This document shows positions 14,447-14,704 of a stretch of 14,704 nucleotides of DNA, one piece after another. Both the position numbers and the translations under genes were made by a program. The DNA comes from an uncultured Clostridia bacterium (lineage in GTDB: Bacteria; Bacillota; Clostridia; Oscillospirales; CAG-272). The stretch lies in contig CAMOLD010000022.1 of NCBI GenBank assembly GCA_946618395.1, forward strand, positions 1-14,704, read 5' to 3'. Under the pieces are notes generated by a model. It searched no databases. It had not been told where the DNA came from and saw nothing but the letters and a program-made list of their open reading frames with translations. Within the stretch, counting starts at the first letter, position 1. The number at the start of each line of letters is the position of its first letter.

Positions 14447-14552
14447 GCGGTTTTGGTGCAAAATTGCAAAAAAACGCGCGCAAAAGAGCGAAAAAATACC
14501 ATATAAATTAAAGAAGGTAAAAATTGTTGCATGCCGCGTAAAAATTGTTTTA

Positions 14553-14581
14553 TTGACAAACCCAAAAAAGTCTTCTATAAT
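14553..14581 (+). promoter_or_regulatory. Consensus sigma-A promoter of the right-edge gene
   Basis: TTGACA (14553-14558), exactly 17 nt, then TATAAT (14576-14581): a full-consensus promoter on the plus strand. It drives the gene starting at 14652 after a leader of roughly 65 nt, divergent from bioY. Confidence 0.88.
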
Positions 14582-14651
14582 ATAAGTATCAAAAGGGCAT
14601 ACTATGTCCATTTTTCCCCGGCGAATTTTATTCTCAAAAGGAGAAAGACAC

Positions 14652-14704
14652 ATGAAAAGAAGAATCCTTTGCTTTGTTTTGACCATGGCAATGGTGCTCT
14701 CCAT
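14652..14704 (+). CDS. N-terminus of a secreted or membrane-anchored protein, cut by the window edge
   Basis: Only 17 complete codons are present: MKRRILCFVLTMAMVLS. Lys-Arg-Arg followed by an unbroken hydrophobic stretch is a signal-peptide start, so the product is probably exported or a lipoprotein. AAAAGGAGAAAG lies 6-10 nt upstream and decides this ATG over an in-frame ATG 48 nt earlier (14604). The strong promoter suggests high expression. Nothing can be said about function. Confidence 0.75.
   Translation, partial: MKRRILCFVLTMAMVLS

Noticed and set aside
14417..14704. A 95-codon minus-strand frame at the right edge.
   Set aside because: It lies across the bioY promoter region, the plus-strand consensus promoter and a good signal-peptide start on the other strand, and has no ribosome site or known motif in view.

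Overview
The window looks like the chromosome of a gut-type anaerobic member of the Clostridia (Oscillospiraceae-like; an inference from style, not a taxonomic assignment). The signs are strong AAGGAGG-type ribosome sites, a tRNA-sensing T-box leader, sigma-A promoters in AT-rich spacers, GC-richer genes, and protein families typical of that group. Almost every gene lies on the minus strand. The exceptions are one small membrane-protein gene (5737-5985) and a gene cut off by the right edge (from 14652).

Positions 3-5567 (transcribed right to left) hold a purine branch-point operon. purA and purB turn IMP into AMP, and guaA turns IMP (via XMP) into GMP. After guaA comes a 164-bp block of small hairpins and inverted GTTATGA words, then a second GMP-synthase gene. 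That second gene encodes only the ATP-pyrophosphatase/dimerisation half and has no glutaminase domain.

Positions 5632-8704 hold a small two-helix membrane protein on the plus strand and a shared bidirectional terminator. On the minus strand are a zinc-dependent phospholipase C-fold protein without a signal peptide, an SLC13/CitM-type anion permease, and a membrane protein that reads as a YugP-type zinc peptidase whose HEXXH site has been lost.

Positions 8678-13785 form the most unusual part: a tightly overlapping three-gene operon behind a T-box leader whose best specifier codon is CTC (leucine). Gene 1 is 2-isopropylmalate-synthase-like. It keeps the leucine-binding regulatory domain but has lost the catalytic and metal residues. 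Gene 2 is a fusion of a sugar-isomerase-type TIM barrel, itself missing metal ligands, to a complete acyl-CoA synthetase. Gene 3 is an intact-looking metal-dependent amidohydrolase. A leucine T-box means the operon should be on when charged tRNA-Leu is scarce. One testable idea is salvage of a branched-chain acid such as isovalerate into leucine, with the LeuA-like protein acting as a leucine sensor.

Positions 13804-14704 hold bioY (biotin transporter S component) on the minus strand. Its promoter shares a 14-bp block with the T-box promoter. Divergent from it, a near-perfect consensus promoter drives the start of a secreted or lipid-anchored protein that runs off the window.
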